DNA of 64,000 nt. Source: Thermohalobaculum sp039030715 (GTDB lineage Bacteria; Pseudomonadota; Alphaproteobacteria; Rhodobacterales; Rhodobacteraceae). The stretch covers positions 9,588 through 73,587 of the forward strand of contig JBCCDU010000010.1 in assembly GCA_039030715.1 (NCBI GenBank). Reading direction: 5' to 3'. Every line of letters starts with the position of its first letter. The stretch's first letter is position 1. A model generated the notes under the pieces. It saw only the letters and a list, made by a program, of their open reading frames with translations, had not been told where the DNA came from and ran no database searches. Of the stretch, positions 49,802 to 58,537 are shown one piece after another. The translations under genes were made by a program, and so were the position numbers.

Positions 49802-50928
49802 TGGAAACGATCCTCGCCAATGCCAAGCTGATTTTGCCGGAAGAGATCGTTTATGGCAGTTTGCGCCTCGAAAACGGGCTGATCGCGGATATGGCAACCG
49901 GCGCGTCAGTGCCGAAAGGCGCCGTGGATTGCGATGGCGATTATCTCGCGCCCGGTCTTATCGAACTGCACACCGACAATCTGGAGCGGCATATGACGCC
50001 GCGCCCGAGGGTCGACTGGCCGCATCGCGCCGCCATCGTCGCTCATGACCGGGAACTGGCGGGGACTGGGATCACCACGGTTTTCGATGCGATCCGCGTG
50101 GGCTCGATCACCTCGCAGAGGCCCGAAAGGTTCCGTCGATACGCCCGGCCGATGGCGGACGAGATCCTGGCGATGCGCCGCGCGGGTGCCCTTAGGATCA
50201 GCCATCACATTCACTTGCGGGCCGAGCTCTGCTCGGAAACGCTGGTCGAGGAACTGGCCGAGTTCGGGCCGCAGGATCGCGTGGGCATCGTCTCGCTGAT
50301 GGACCATACGCCGGGGCAGCGACAGTTCCGCGACATCGCGAAGTTCGAGGATTATGTCTGCGGGCGCAACGGCATGCCGCGCGATGGTTTTCCGGCCTAT
50401 GTCGCCTTTCTGCACGACCTGCAGGCACGGGTAAGAGGCCCTTTCCAACAGGCTGCGGTGGAGGCCGCGGCGCGTATGGGGGCTGTGCTTGCCAGCCATG
50501 ATGACACGACGCCCGATCACGTGGCGCAGAGCGCGGCGAATGGCGTGTCGATCGCGGAATTTCCGACGACCCGCGAGGCGGCGCAAGCCTGCGGTCAGGC
50601 CGGGATCGCGACAATGATGGGTGCGCCCAATCTGGTGCGCGGCGCCTCGCATTCCGGCAATGTCGCGGCTGCGGATCTGGCCCAGATCGATTGTCTGGAT
50701 ATCCTCTCGTCGGACTACATCCCAGCGGCGCTTCTGATGGGTGCTGTGCGCCTGGGTGATGTCTGGGGCAACCTGGCTCGCGGCATGGCCACCGTGACCG
50801 TGGCTCCGGCGGAGCGGGTTGCGTTGCGCGATCGTGGCAGGCTGCAGATCGGACTACGCGCCGATGTTATCCGTTTCGCTTGTCTCTCCGGCCAACCGCT
50901 GATCCGTGAAGTCTGGTGTTGCGGTTGA
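49801..50928 (+). CDS. phnM: Ribose triphosphonate diphosphatase PhnM
   Basis: The 375-aa amidohydrolase-superfamily PhnM removes diphosphate from alkylphosphonate ribose triphosphate. Metal-binding and family motifs are 'LAPGLIELHTDNLERHMTPR', 'VSLMDHTPGQRQFRD', 'LASHDDTTPDHV' and 'DILSSDYIPAALLMGAV'. It is the last gene of the phn operon; no phnP (cyclic phosphodiesterase) or phnCDE transporter follows in this window. 62 bp beyond the stop begins the cloverleaf element. Confidence 0.93.
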   Translation: METILANAKLILPEEIVYGSLRLENGLIADMATGASVPKGAVDCDGDYLAPGLIELHTDNLERHMTPRPRVDWPHRAAIVAHDRELAGTGITTVFDAIRVGSITSQRPERFRRYARPMADEILAMRRAGALRISHHIHLRAELCSETLVEELAEFGPQDRVGIVSLMDHTPGQRQFRDIAKFEDYVCGRNGMPRDGFPAYVAFLHDLQARVRGPFQQAAVEAAARMGAVLASHDDTTPDHVAQSAANGVSIAEFPTTREAAQACGQAGIATMMGAPNLVRGASHSGNVAAADLAQIDCLDILSSDYIPAALLMGAVRLGDVWGNLARGMATVTVAPAERVALRDRGRLQIGLRADVIRFACLSGQPLIREVWCCG

Positions 50929-50990
50929 TCCGGTTCTGGCCGAACGTCTCAACAAGGACCCCTGCAGGGCCAGCCATCATGCGTAACGGC

Positions 50991-51097
50991 GCGGAGCGGG
51001 GAACCAGGCGGCCATCTGCGTGCAGGCACGCAGGGGAGATGCGTGCATCTCCCGCCCGTTCGTAGAACGGGTATGGCCGCCTGGTTCCCCGCTCCGC
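50991..51097. repeat. 107-bp cloverleaf-forming inverted repeat element
   Basis: Arms at 50991-51015 and 51073-51097 are perfect 25-bp inverted copies. The 57 bp between them consist of three back-to-back hairpins: CTGCGTG/CACGCAG (51016-51033, loop CAGG), GGGAGATG/CATCTCCC (51034-51053, loop CGTG) and CCCGTTC/GAACGGG (51055-51071, loop GTA). Only the bases at 51054 and 51072 are unpaired at the junction. RNA from either strand, or an extruded cruciform, would be a large cloverleaf. It sits between the convergent ends of phnM and an aldo/keto reductase gene and may end transcription both ways, but that needs far less structure. No coding sequence is seen in 50929-51136. Confidence 0.8.
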
Positions 51098-51136
51098 AGG
51101 TTCTGCTCCACGGCTGGCGGCAGGAGCCGCTAGCGG

Positions 51137-52108
51137 TTAGCCTTGCTCTTCCAGGCGATCCGTTGCGGGGGGAGGCGATGGGGAGAGTGCCGCGATCCTC
51201 GCGTGGAGATCTCCGGACATCTCGATCTCAGCTGCCGCCAGCGACGGCCGCAACTGCTCGAGCGATCTTGCCCCGATGATCGGGCAGGTGACCGCCGGAT
51301 GCGCCGCCGCCCATGCCACGGCGAGGCTGACCGGATGGTGGCCCAGATCCGCTGCCAGTGCCGTAAACTTGCCCGCGACCTCCAGCATCCAGTCCGGAGC
51401 GTAGCGTGCGCTGTATTCCGGGTTCTCGAGGATCCGCCCGGCATCGGGCGCCTCGCCTGGCCCGTATTTGCCGCTCAGCAGACCGCCGCCGACCGGGGAA
51501 TAGGATATAACACCCAGCCCCTCGCTCTCGGCCATCGGCAGGATCTCCACTTCGGCCTGGCGTTTGACCAGGGAATACATCGGCTGGATGACGTCGATCC
51601 GGCTCCAGCTTTGCCTCTCGGCAATCCCCAGCGCCTTGGCGAATTGCCAGGCGGCCCAGTTCGACGCGCCAAGATAGAGGACCTTGCCGCAGCGCACCAG
51701 GTCCTCCGCCTCGCGCAGGGTCTCCTCCAGCGGGGTCATCGGGTCCCAGCGGTGAAAGAAGAACACATCCAGCCGGTCGGTGCCGAGGCGTTTCAGGGAT
51801 TTCTCCACCTCCGCCACCATATGGCGCCGGCTGTTGCCGCGGTCGAGTCCCGTCGGCCCGGTGACATGCCCGGATTTGGAGGTGAGGATCAGCTCGTCCC
51901 GATGGCCTGCGGTCAGGCGGCCCAGGATCTCCTCGGCGCGGCCCTTGTTATAGGCATTTGCGCAGTCGAAGAAATTGATCCCGGCGTCCCGGCAGGCGGC
52001 GAACATCGCTTTCGCCTCGGCCTCGTCCGCGTCGCCGCCATAGGACATGGTGCCGGCACAGAGCGCCGAGACCTCGACGCCCGTGCGCCCCAGATATGTT
52101 GTCTTCAT
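51137..52108 (-). CDS. Aldo/keto reductase
   Basis: The 323-aa NAD(P)H-dependent oxidoreductase has the aldo/keto-reductase barrel. The catalytic tetrad is visible as Asp and Tyr in 'INFFDCANAYNKGRAEEILG', Lys in 'LTSKSGHVTG' and His in 'LDVFFFHRWDP'. The C-terminal 'PIIGARSLEQLRPSLAAAEI' binds the cofactor. It starts at ATG 52108, overlapping the stop of the Rieske oxygenase gene (ATGA), so the two probably act in one pathway, for example reducing an aldehyde released by the oxygenase (inference). Confidence 0.88.
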   Translation of the reverse strand: MKTTYLGRTGVEVSALCAGTMSYGGDADEAEAKAMFAACRDAGINFFDCANAYNKGRAEEILGRLTAGHRDELILTSKSGHVTGPTGLDRGNSRRHMVAEVEKSLKRLGTDRLDVFFFHRWDPMTPLEETLREAEDLVRCGKVLYLGASNWAAWQFAKALGIAERQSWSRIDVIQPMYSLVKRQAEVEILPMAESEGLGVISYSPVGGGLLSGKYGPGEAPDAGRILENPEYSARYAPDWMLEVAGKFTALAADLGHHPVSLAVAWAAAHPAVTCPIIGARSLEQLRPSLAAAEIEMSGDLHARIAALSPSPPPATDRLEEQG

Positions 52109-53241
52109 GAGGTCCCCAGCATGCCCGCCAGATAGGTCGCGAAATCGTAATTCGGGCGCTCGAGATGGCTGAGATGCCCCGGCAGCGCAAGATCCGAGCA
52201 GAGACCGCGATAGACTTTCTCGGTGCAGCCCTTGTCTTCGGCATTCACATCGTCCAGCAGGGATTTGGCCTGGGCGAACAGGCCCTCGGCTTCGGGATCC
52301 GCCATGAAGTCGGGGCTGAGCCCGCCGCCATAGGTGATATGGACCTGGCCCACACCCTTGGGATGCAGGCTGAGATACCAGAAATAGCCCGGCGTCAGCG
52401 TGATCATCAGGCTGGGATAGATCGAGAGCAGAATGGTCGTCCGCCGCCAATCGCCGGTGAGCCGCGTGTTCGAGGGATGGGCGACCGCCAGCCGGAAGTC
52501 CGCCGCTTTCAGAATATAGTGATAGTTGAAGGTCGGCAGGCCCGGCGGGCAATCCATCTCCTCCAGCTTCGAGACGCCGCCCACGGTGCCGGAGTGGCAG
52601 ACCGGCAGGTGATAGCTCTCCATGAAATTCTCGGCCAGGACCTTCCAGTTGGTGTCCCAGACATGGGTCTCCTGGAAAAGCTGCGTGTAGCCCTCCATCG
52701 CGAAATCGCCGATCATGTCGGTGACCTCGGCGTAATGCTCGGCCACCCGCGGTGCATCGGGGTTCAGCGAGATCATGATCCAGCCGAGCCATTCCTCGCA
52801 GCGGATCTGTGGCAGGCAGTAGTCGCGGCGGTCAAAGTCCTGATTCTGATCCATCGCGGGTGCGCCGCGCAGGCTGCCATCCAGATTGTAGGTCCAGGCG
52901 TGATAGGGGCAGACGATCGTCTTGGCGTTGCCCGACCCTTCCAGGAGCGTCGACATCCGGTGCAGGCATACATTGGACATCGCGCGCAGCGCACCGGTCT
53001 GATCGCGCAGCACGATCACCGGCTGGCCGGCGAGTTCGTATGTCAGATAATCGCCGGGTTTGGCCAACTGATCCGCGCGACCGACGCAGATCCATTCGCG
53101 GCGGAACAGATGCTGCAACTCCGCCTCCAGAAACCGTTCGGACGTATAGACCGACTTCGGCATTGCGCGGGCCTTGCCGAAGGGTAGGGCAATATTGGCT
53201 TTCAGTTCGACCACCGGGTCGATCGGGTCGTGGCGGGTCAT
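52105..53241 (-). CDS. Rieske-type ring-hydroxylating or demethylating oxygenase, alpha subunit
   Basis: The 378-aa protein has an N-terminal Rieske [2Fe-2S] domain with ligands C92, H94, C111 and H114 ('CLHRMSTLL', 'CPYHAWTYNLDGSLRGAP'), and a C-terminal catalytic domain with the non-haem iron motif in 'NWKVLAENFMESYHLPVCH'. This type includes glycine betaine and stachydrine demethylases and aromatic-ring oxygenases; the length suits the demethylase group. Electrons must come from a reductase encoded elsewhere. The start at 53241 is preferred over the longer open frame to 53313. Confidence 0.88.
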   Translation of the reverse strand: MTRHDPIDPVVELKANIALPFGKARAMPKSVYTSERFLEAELQHLFRREWICVGRADQLAKPGDYLTYELAGQPVIVLRDQTGALRAMSNVCLHRMSTLLEGSGNAKTIVCPYHAWTYNLDGSLRGAPAMDQNQDFDRRDYCLPQIRCEEWLGWIMISLNPDAPRVAEHYAEVTDMIGDFAMEGYTQLFQETHVWDTNWKVLAENFMESYHLPVCHSGTVGGVSKLEEMDCPPGLPTFNYHYILKAADFRLAVAHPSNTRLTGDWRRTTILLSIYPSLMITLTPGYFWYLSLHPKGVGQVHITYGGGLSPDFMADPEAEGLFAQAKSLLDDVNAEDKGCTEKVYRGLCSDLALPGHLSHLERPNYDFATYLAGMLGTS

Positions 53242-53349
53242 CCGGCGCGGCTCCGTGTTGCTTGATCGCTGCGGTGGAGTATAGCCAGCATGATCCGCGC
53301 TTCGCCAGTGCATTGGTGGGGGCGGCGGGTGGTCCCGCCGCTCCTGACC

Positions 53350-53973
53350 TCAGGCCGCCTGACGCAGACCGGCAAAGCTAGGACGCGCGCGCATCGTGGC
53401 TTCCCATCGCTTTGCGTTCTTCAGATCGGCGGGGATCGGATGATCGAACAGATCGCAGACGAAAAGCACCGCTATCCCGGTGATATCCGCGACTGTCAGG
53501 TGATCGGCGGCGATAAAAGTCCGCCCATCGGACATCTCGCGGTCGAACCAGGCCAGCTTCTCGCCGAACAGGCGCCGCTGGCTTGCGGCGTATTCGGGGA
53601 TCTGCTCGATCTTGTCCGCGAAGAAGTCGAAGCTGTGACGAGCGACTGAGCCGATCACATCGAAGAGCTGGATCTCGACCCGCCGGTTCCAGCGTTCGAT
53701 CTGTGCCTGTTCCAGCGGAGATGCGCCCATAAGGTTCGGCTTGGGATGCAGCCCTTCGAAATAGCGGCAGATCGCGATGCTCTCGGTCAGGATCGTGCCG
53801 TCATCCAGTTCGATGGTTGGCAATTCCCCCAGTGAGTTGAGCGCGAGGAAGGCGGGCGTGCGTGTGCCCCCGCCCAGAACGTCGACTTTCTGACGGGGGA
53901 CGTCGATGCCTTTCTCGGCCAGAAAGACGTTCAGGCGCAGGCTGTTGGGGGTCATGGCGTCATAGAGTTTCAT
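53350..53973 (-). CDS. Glutathione S-transferase
   Basis: The 207-aa protein is a cytosolic glutathione S-transferase. The N-terminal thioredoxin-like domain has 'SLRLNVFLAEKGIDV', 'NSLGELPTIELDDGTILTES' (cis-Pro and the glutathione-binding E-S pair), and the C-terminal helical domain has 'HLTVADITGIAVLFVCDLF' with the N-capping Asp. It may detoxify an electrophile or act in the catabolic pathway encoded around it. Two nearly identical palindromes lie 28-80 bp upstream of its start, so it is probably under specific control. Confidence 0.88.
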   Translation of the reverse strand: MKLYDAMTPNSLRLNVFLAEKGIDVPRQKVDVLGGGTRTPAFLALNSLGELPTIELDDGTILTESIAICRYFEGLHPKPNLMGASPLEQAQIERWNRRVEIQLFDVIGSVARHSFDFFADKIEQIPEYAASQRRLFGEKLAWFDREMSDGRTFIAADHLTVADITGIAVLFVCDLFDHPIPADLKNAKRWEATMRARPSFAGLRQAA

Positions 53974-54000
53974 TGTGGGGAGTCCCTTTTGGCGATTTAA

Positions 54001-54053
54001 TTAACCATTGAGTTAATAAATAGAGCAGTTGGATTTGTAAACCCTTGGGTTAA
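54001..54053. promoter_or_regulatory. Two near-identical palindromic operators upstream of the GST gene
   Basis: TTAACCATTGAGTTAA (54001-54016) and TAAACCCTTGGGTTAA (54038-54053) agree at 13 of 16 positions, and each is a dyad with TTAAC/GTTAA or AACCC/GGGTT arms. They lie 37 bp apart, start to start, in an AT-rich patch that is unlike the rest of the window. This looks like a pair of sites for a dimeric HTH regulator of the GST gene. Confidence 0.6.
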
Positions 54054-54063
54054 TGATTTTAGA

Positions 54064-54603
54064 CTATCCGCGTGGTTCGGTGGCCTGCAAATGCAGCCGG
54101 AAGGCATCGGTCAGATATTCGGCGGTGTTCTGGCCCGCCAGCACCTCGCGCATCGTGCCGTCGCCATCGAACAGCAGCAGCGTGACATGGCCGACGCCGT
54201 GGCGCGCGGCCAGGCGGCGCCCGTCGGTTTGCCGGATATTGGCCACTACATATTGCAACTCTTCTTCCTCGAAGTTCTCGAGCGCCGCCCGGGCTTCGAT
54301 CTGCAGGGCCAGGCAGAGCTGGCACTGTGGATCGTGGATCTGCACGACTGTCGGCGTGCCATTGCCGATGCGCGAAAGATCGCTCTCCACCGCGCTGGCG
54401 TGAACATCGCTGACCAGATACCAGGCGCCACCGCCGAGGGCGACGGCTCCGCCACCGATGATCCCGATATTCGCGAACAGCCGCATCGTTTCGCGCCGGG
54501 TCTTGGGCCGGGTGGCTTTCGTGGCGGCCTTTGGCGCCGATTTCGGCGTCTCCTGCGGTGCTGCGGCTTTCGCGGATTTCGACTTGCGGCGCTGCTTTTT
54601 CAT
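54064..54603 (-). CDS. Membrane-anchored thioredoxin-like protein
   Basis: The 179-aa protein has a Lys/Ala-rich cytoplasmic N-terminus (residues 1-40), one membrane helix ('ANIGIIGGGAVALGGGAWYL', about 44-63) and an exported thioredoxin-fold part with a CxxC in 'HDPQCQLCLALQIEA', followed by 'YVVANIRQTDGRRLAARHGV' and 'VTLLLFDGDGTMREVLAG'. A periplasmic disulfide or redox role is likely. The cis-Pro expected in thioredoxins is replaced by 'HVT', so activity may differ. It stands alone on the minus strand. Confidence 0.7.
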   Translation of the reverse strand: MKKQRRKSKSAKAAAPQETPKSAPKAATKATRPKTRRETMRLFANIGIIGGGAVALGGGAWYLVSDVHASAVESDLSRIGNGTPTVVQIHDPQCQLCLALQIEARAALENFEEEELQYVVANIRQTDGRRLAARHGVGHVTLLLFDGDGTMREVLAGQNTAEYLTDAFRLHLQATEPRG

Positions 54604-54691
54604 CTGGCCCCCATAAGGATCGGTGCCGGATCAGCAGAGCATCGATCACGGCACAGAGCCAGCCGCCCTGGATAACAGATTGGTGAGTGGT

Positions 54692-56233
54692 CTACTCCGC
54701 CGCCTTCTTCATCGGATCGGGATTGGCGAAATATCGGCTTACCGCGCCATCGCCTGCCGGTCGGGTGGAGGAAGGGCGGACGGCATCGCTGAGGTCCGCC
54801 GATTTCTTCACGAAATCCAGCGGCCCGTCCCAGTCGAAATTGCGGTAGACGGCCGCCATCTGGTTGAAGCGCGGGCTCTGCGCGAACATCTGGAAGGCCA
54901 GCCTGTGACCCGCATAGTCGGAGGAGATCAGATCGCGGGCGAAGGCCAGCAGCTTGCGCCGATCCTCCGCATCCCAATCGTCGTTGAGGGTGTAGAATTT
55001 CGAGAGCCAGGCCTTGGTGTCGTCGCCCTCGAAATCCGCGACATTTGGGGTGACGCAGATCTGCCCGCCGCAAAGATCGCGCGCCGTGTTCATCGCATCG
55101 TAAAGGCCCGAGCAGGCATGGACGCGCCCCGCCATCAGCAGCGACTGATTGGGCATCAAGAGGCCTGCGGGCGAACGCTCCGCCAGGGTGATCGCCGCCG
55201 TCAGGTGGGCATTGATCGTCTCGCGATAGATCGCAAGTTCGGCCAGCTTCTCCTGCACCGCGGGCTGTTTGTCCAAACCGGTCTGACGCGCGTTGAAGAG
55301 CGCCGCCCCGATCAGCATATCCGCCACTTTCAGATTGCGTTGCACGAAGGCAAAGGCGGAGTAGCGATGCAGTGTCGCCCGGATGAAGGTCGCCGCCTTG
55401 GTATGGCGGTAGAACAGCACATTTTCCCACGGGATCAGCACGTTGTCGAAGATCACCAGGCTCTCGACCTCGTCGAAGCGGTTGGCGAGCGGATAGTCGC
55501 GGTGATCCGCCCGGGAACAGCCGCCCCGTGCGCCCGCGAAGCCACTGCGGCTAATGAATTTCAGATTGGGTGAGTTCAGATCGCAGATGAAGCCGACGGC
55601 ATAGTCCGAAAGCTCCGCATCGCCCCAATTGGCGATGGTGGGTTTGGTGAAGGCCTGGTTGGCATAGGCCGCGGCGGTCTCGTATTTGGCGCCGCGCACG
55701 ATGATACCGGCATCGGTCTCGCCCGTGACGTGCAACAGCATGTCCGGGTCCTGATCCTGCGGGCGCTTCGAACGGTCGCCCTTGGGATCGGTATTGGCCG
55801 AAACGTGGAACGGGTCGTCGCGCAGCACCTGGAAAATGTGGCGTTCGATGTTCTTGGCCCATTGCGGATCGATCTCGGCCAGTACGTCCTGCCCGTCATA
55901 GAGCGACCACATCTCGCCCACCGTCTCGTCGCCAACCCGGGTGACGACGCCCGCGACCTCCTCCATCACGTGATCGGTCGCGCGGCGCTTGGCCCACCAA
56001 TCGTCCTGGGTATATGGCAGGGCGTTGCCGATGGCGTTGACCTCGCCTTCCTGTTCCACGGTCATGATCGGGGCATGGGCATCCTCGTGCGCCATGTCAT
56101 AGATCCGCGCGCGGATATCGACGATGGGTTTGAAGGCGGGATGGCTGGTGATGTCCGCCACGCGCTCTCCATCTATGAACACCTCACGGGTGCCACGGAT
56201 CGAGTCGCGGTATTCTGCGCCGGTTCGGATCAT
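54692..56233 (-). CDS. HpaB-family FADH2-dependent monooxygenase
   Basis: This 513-aa protein belongs to the 4-hydroxyphenylacetate 3-hydroxylase large-subunit family, which uses FADH2 and oxygen to hydroxylate phenols; some members are dehydratases. Features are 'RTGAEYRDSIRGTREVFIDG' at the N-terminus, 'VRGAKYETAAAYANQAFTKP', 'ESLVIFDNVLIPWENVLFYR' and 'ARDLCGGQICVTPNVADF'. It lacks the AxxCxxxxYC-type iron-sulfur motif of 4-hydroxybutyryl-CoA dehydratase as far as can be seen. No HpaC flavin reductase is adjacent. The hydantoinase gene is divergent, 185 bp away. Confidence 0.85.
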   Translation of the reverse strand: MIRTGAEYRDSIRGTREVFIDGERVADITSHPAFKPIVDIRARIYDMAHEDAHAPIMTVEQEGEVNAIGNALPYTQDDWWAKRRATDHVMEEVAGVVTRVGDETVGEMWSLYDGQDVLAEIDPQWAKNIERHIFQVLRDDPFHVSANTDPKGDRSKRPQDQDPDMLLHVTGETDAGIIVRGAKYETAAAYANQAFTKPTIANWGDAELSDYAVGFICDLNSPNLKFISRSGFAGARGGCSRADHRDYPLANRFDEVESLVIFDNVLIPWENVLFYRHTKAATFIRATLHRYSAFAFVQRNLKVADMLIGAALFNARQTGLDKQPAVQEKLAELAIYRETINAHLTAAITLAERSPAGLLMPNQSLLMAGRVHACSGLYDAMNTARDLCGGQICVTPNVADFEGDDTKAWLSKFYTLNDDWDAEDRRKLLAFARDLISSDYAGHRLAFQMFAQSPRFNQMAAVYRNFDWDGPLDFVKKSADLSDAVRPSSTRPAGDGAVSRYFANPDPMKKAAE

Positions 56234-56418
56234 ATGGGGACCTCGTCTGGCAGTTGTCTGACTTTGGCATAGCGCCGGGCCGATGCTTTGCTGTCAACTT
56301 GTTTCCCAACAGGCGGATATGCCGAAGGCCCGATCTCGCCCCCGGCATCGCTTGCAAAAAGACGGGGCCTGTGCGGATATCGCAGAGTATTCGGCGGTGC
56401 GCGCGGAAGGGGTTCGTC

Positions 56419-57855
56419 ATGCCATTCGACCTTGTGATCCGACATGGACGCGCGGTGACGCCGGACGGTGTGATTCGGGCCGATATCGGCATCGAAGGCG
56501 GTGAAATCACCGCGATTGCCGAGGGGTTGAGCGGCGGCCCGGTCCTCGATGCGACCGATCGGCTGGTCCTGCCGGGCGGTGTCGATCCGCATGCGCATAT
56601 CGAGCAGATGTCCGGCATGGGCCTGATGAACGCGGATACGTTCGAGAGCGCGACCCGCTCCGCCGCCATGGGGGGCACGACTTCGGTGATCAGTTTCGCC
56701 GCGCAGCATAAGGGCCAGGCGTTGGGTCGCGTGGTGGAGGAGTATGCAGCCCTCGCGCGGCGCGGCGCGATGATCGACTATGCGTTTCATCTCAGCGTAT
56801 CGGATATCGCAGCGCCGGATTTCGACGCGGATCTGGCGCGGCTGGTTGCTGCCGGGCATCGTTCCATCAAGGTGTTCACCACATACAATATCAAGCTGGA
56901 GGATCGCGAGATTCTGGAGGTTCTGGCCGCCGCCCGGCGCCACGGCGCGCTGGTCTGTGTCCATGCGGAAAACGACGGGCTGATCGGTTGGGCAAAGCAG
57001 GCGCTGCTGGCGGCGGGGATGACCCGGCCCGCCCATCACGCGATCTCGCATCCCCGGCTGGCGGAGGTCGAGGCGGTCTCACGCCTTTGCCACTTCGCCG
57101 AGTTCTTTGGCCATCCGGTGATGCTCTTTCACATCTCGACCCGCGAGGGCGCGGAGGTTCTACGCAACGCTCAGGCGCGGGGCGTGCCGGTCTGGGGTGA
57201 GACCTGCCCGCATTATCTGCTGATGACCAGCGAGGTGCTGGATCGCGAGGGAATCGAAGGCGCGAAGTGGATGTGCTCTCCCCCGCAGCGCGAGGCGACC
57301 GACCAACAGGCGCTTTGGGCGGCGCTGGAGGAGGGGGTGTTGCAGATAATCTCCTCCGACCACGCCCCCTATCGTTTCGACGAAACGGGCAAGCTCAGCG
57401 CCGGACCGGATGCAGATTTTACGCTCATCGCCAATGGGTTGCCGGGGTTGGAGACGCGCCTGCCGTTGATCTTCGCGGCGATGGTCTCGCCAGATGGTGC
57501 GGGGGTGGAGCGGTTTGTGGAGCTGACCTCCGCCGCACCTGCGCGGGTCTATGGCCTCGCGGCCAAGGGCAGTATCGAGATCGGCAAGGATGCGGATTTG
57601 GCTATCTGGGATCCAGGCGTACGGCGACAGTACGGGGCAGACGATCTGCATGACAATGTGGGCTATAACCCGTGGGAGGGCCGTGAGGCCGCAGCACCGC
57701 CGCAGCATGTCCTCTCGCGCGGTAAACCAATTGTCGAGGACGGGCGCTGTGTTGCCCGCCCGGGGCAGGGCCGATGGATCGCACGCGACGCGATGGGCGT
57801 TCAGACCAGCACTGGCCCCGCACCGGAATTGCACCTGATCGAGGGCACGCCATGA
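56419..57855 (+). CDS. Dihydropyrimidinase/hydantoinase-family amidohydrolase
   Basis: The 478-aa cyclic amidohydrolase has a complete dinuclear metal site: H58 and H60 ('DPHAHIEQMSGM'), the lysine to be carboxylated K151 ('HRSIKVFTTYN'), H182 ('CVHAENDG'), H238 ('LFHISTREGAEVL') and D314 ('IISSDHAPYRF'). The family opens hydantoins or dihydropyrimidines to N-carbamoyl amino acids. The ATG at 56419 has AAGGGG upstream. Its stop overlaps the ATG of a hydantoin-type racemase, which strengthens the hydantoinase assignment. No carbamoylase gene is present. Confidence 0.87.
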   Translation: MPFDLVIRHGRAVTPDGVIRADIGIEGGEITAIAEGLSGGPVLDATDRLVLPGGVDPHAHIEQMSGMGLMNADTFESATRSAAMGGTTSVISFAAQHKGQALGRVVEEYAALARRGAMIDYAFHLSVSDIAAPDFDADLARLVAAGHRSIKVFTTYNIKLEDREILEVLAAARRHGALVCVHAENDGLIGWAKQALLAAGMTRPAHHAISHPRLAEVEAVSRLCHFAEFFGHPVMLFHISTREGAEVLRNAQARGVPVWGETCPHYLLMTSEVLDREGIEGAKWMCSPPQREATDQQALWAALEEGVLQIISSDHAPYRFDETGKLSAGPDADFTLIANGLPGLETRLPLIFAAMVSPDGAGVERFVELTSAAPARVYGLAAKGSIEIGKDADLAIWDPGVRRQYGADDLHDNVGYNPWEGREAAAPPQHVLSRGKPIVEDGRCVARPGQGRWIARDAMGVQTSTGPAPELHLIEGTP

Positions 57856-58535
57856 GTGCCGAACGCGCATTGATCGTGATCAACCCAAATTCCTCGACCC
57901 ATGTGACCGAGGGGATAGACCGGGCGATTGCGCCGCTGCGCCCCCTCGGTATCCCGATCCGATGCGTAACGCTGGCGGAGGGTCCGTCCGGCATCGAGAG
58001 CCAGGCCCAGGCGGACGAGACCATAGCCCCCATGCTTGCGCTCGCCGCCGGTTTGGAGGCCGAGGCGCGATGCTTTGTGATCGCCTGTTTCGGCGATCCG
58101 GGCCTGCATGCCCTGCGCGACCGGACCGATCTGCCAGTGCTCGGCATTCAGGAAAGCGCTGTGATGACCGCGCTGACCCTGGGCCAGCGTTTTGGCGTGA
58201 TCGCGATCCTGGACCGTTCCATCCCCCGCCATCTGCGTGCCTTCGGTGCGATGGGCGTGATGCAACGTTTTGCCGGAGACCGGGCCATCGGTCGTGGTGT
58301 GGGCGATCTGGCCGAACCAGGCGAAACCCTGGCCCGGATGACCGAGATCGGCCGCGATCTGCGCGACCGCGACAGTGCCGATGTACTTATCCTGGGATGC
58401 GCGGGCATGGCCGATTATCGGCCCGCGCTGCAGGATGCGCTGGGCATTCCGGTGGTGGAGCCTTGCCAGGCCGCCGCTGCCATGGCAATCGGCCAGATAA
58501 CGCTGCGCGAGGCGGCCCTGACGACGGAGAGCTGA
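57852..58535 (+). CDS. Asp/Glu/hydantoin racemase family protein
   Basis: The 227-aa protein is of the hydantoin/aspartate racemase family, with the two catalytic cysteines C79 ('IACFGDPGLHALR') and C183 ('LILGCAGMADY'), and the N-terminal 'LIVINPNSSTHVTEGID' typical of hydantoin racemases (HyuE/HyuA). It would interconvert D and L forms of a hydantoin or related compound for the coupled hydantoinase. Starts at ATG 57852, overlapping the hydantoinase stop by ATGA. Confidence 0.85.
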   Translation: MSAERALIVINPNSSTHVTEGIDRAIAPLRPLGIPIRCVTLAEGPSGIESQAQADETIAPMLALAAGLEAEARCFVIACFGDPGLHALRDRTDLPVLGIQESAVMTALTLGQRFGVIAILDRSIPRHLRAFGAMGVMQRFAGDRAIGRGVGDLAEPGETLARMTEIGRDLRDRDSADVLILGCAGMADYRPALQDALGIPVVEPCQAAAAMAIGQITLREAALTTES

Positions 58536-58537
58536 AC

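Noticed and set aside
50991..51097. tRNA gene, because of the cloverleaf shape
   Set aside because: The stems are far longer than in tRNA, and no T-loop, anticodon-loop or conserved tRNA bases occur.
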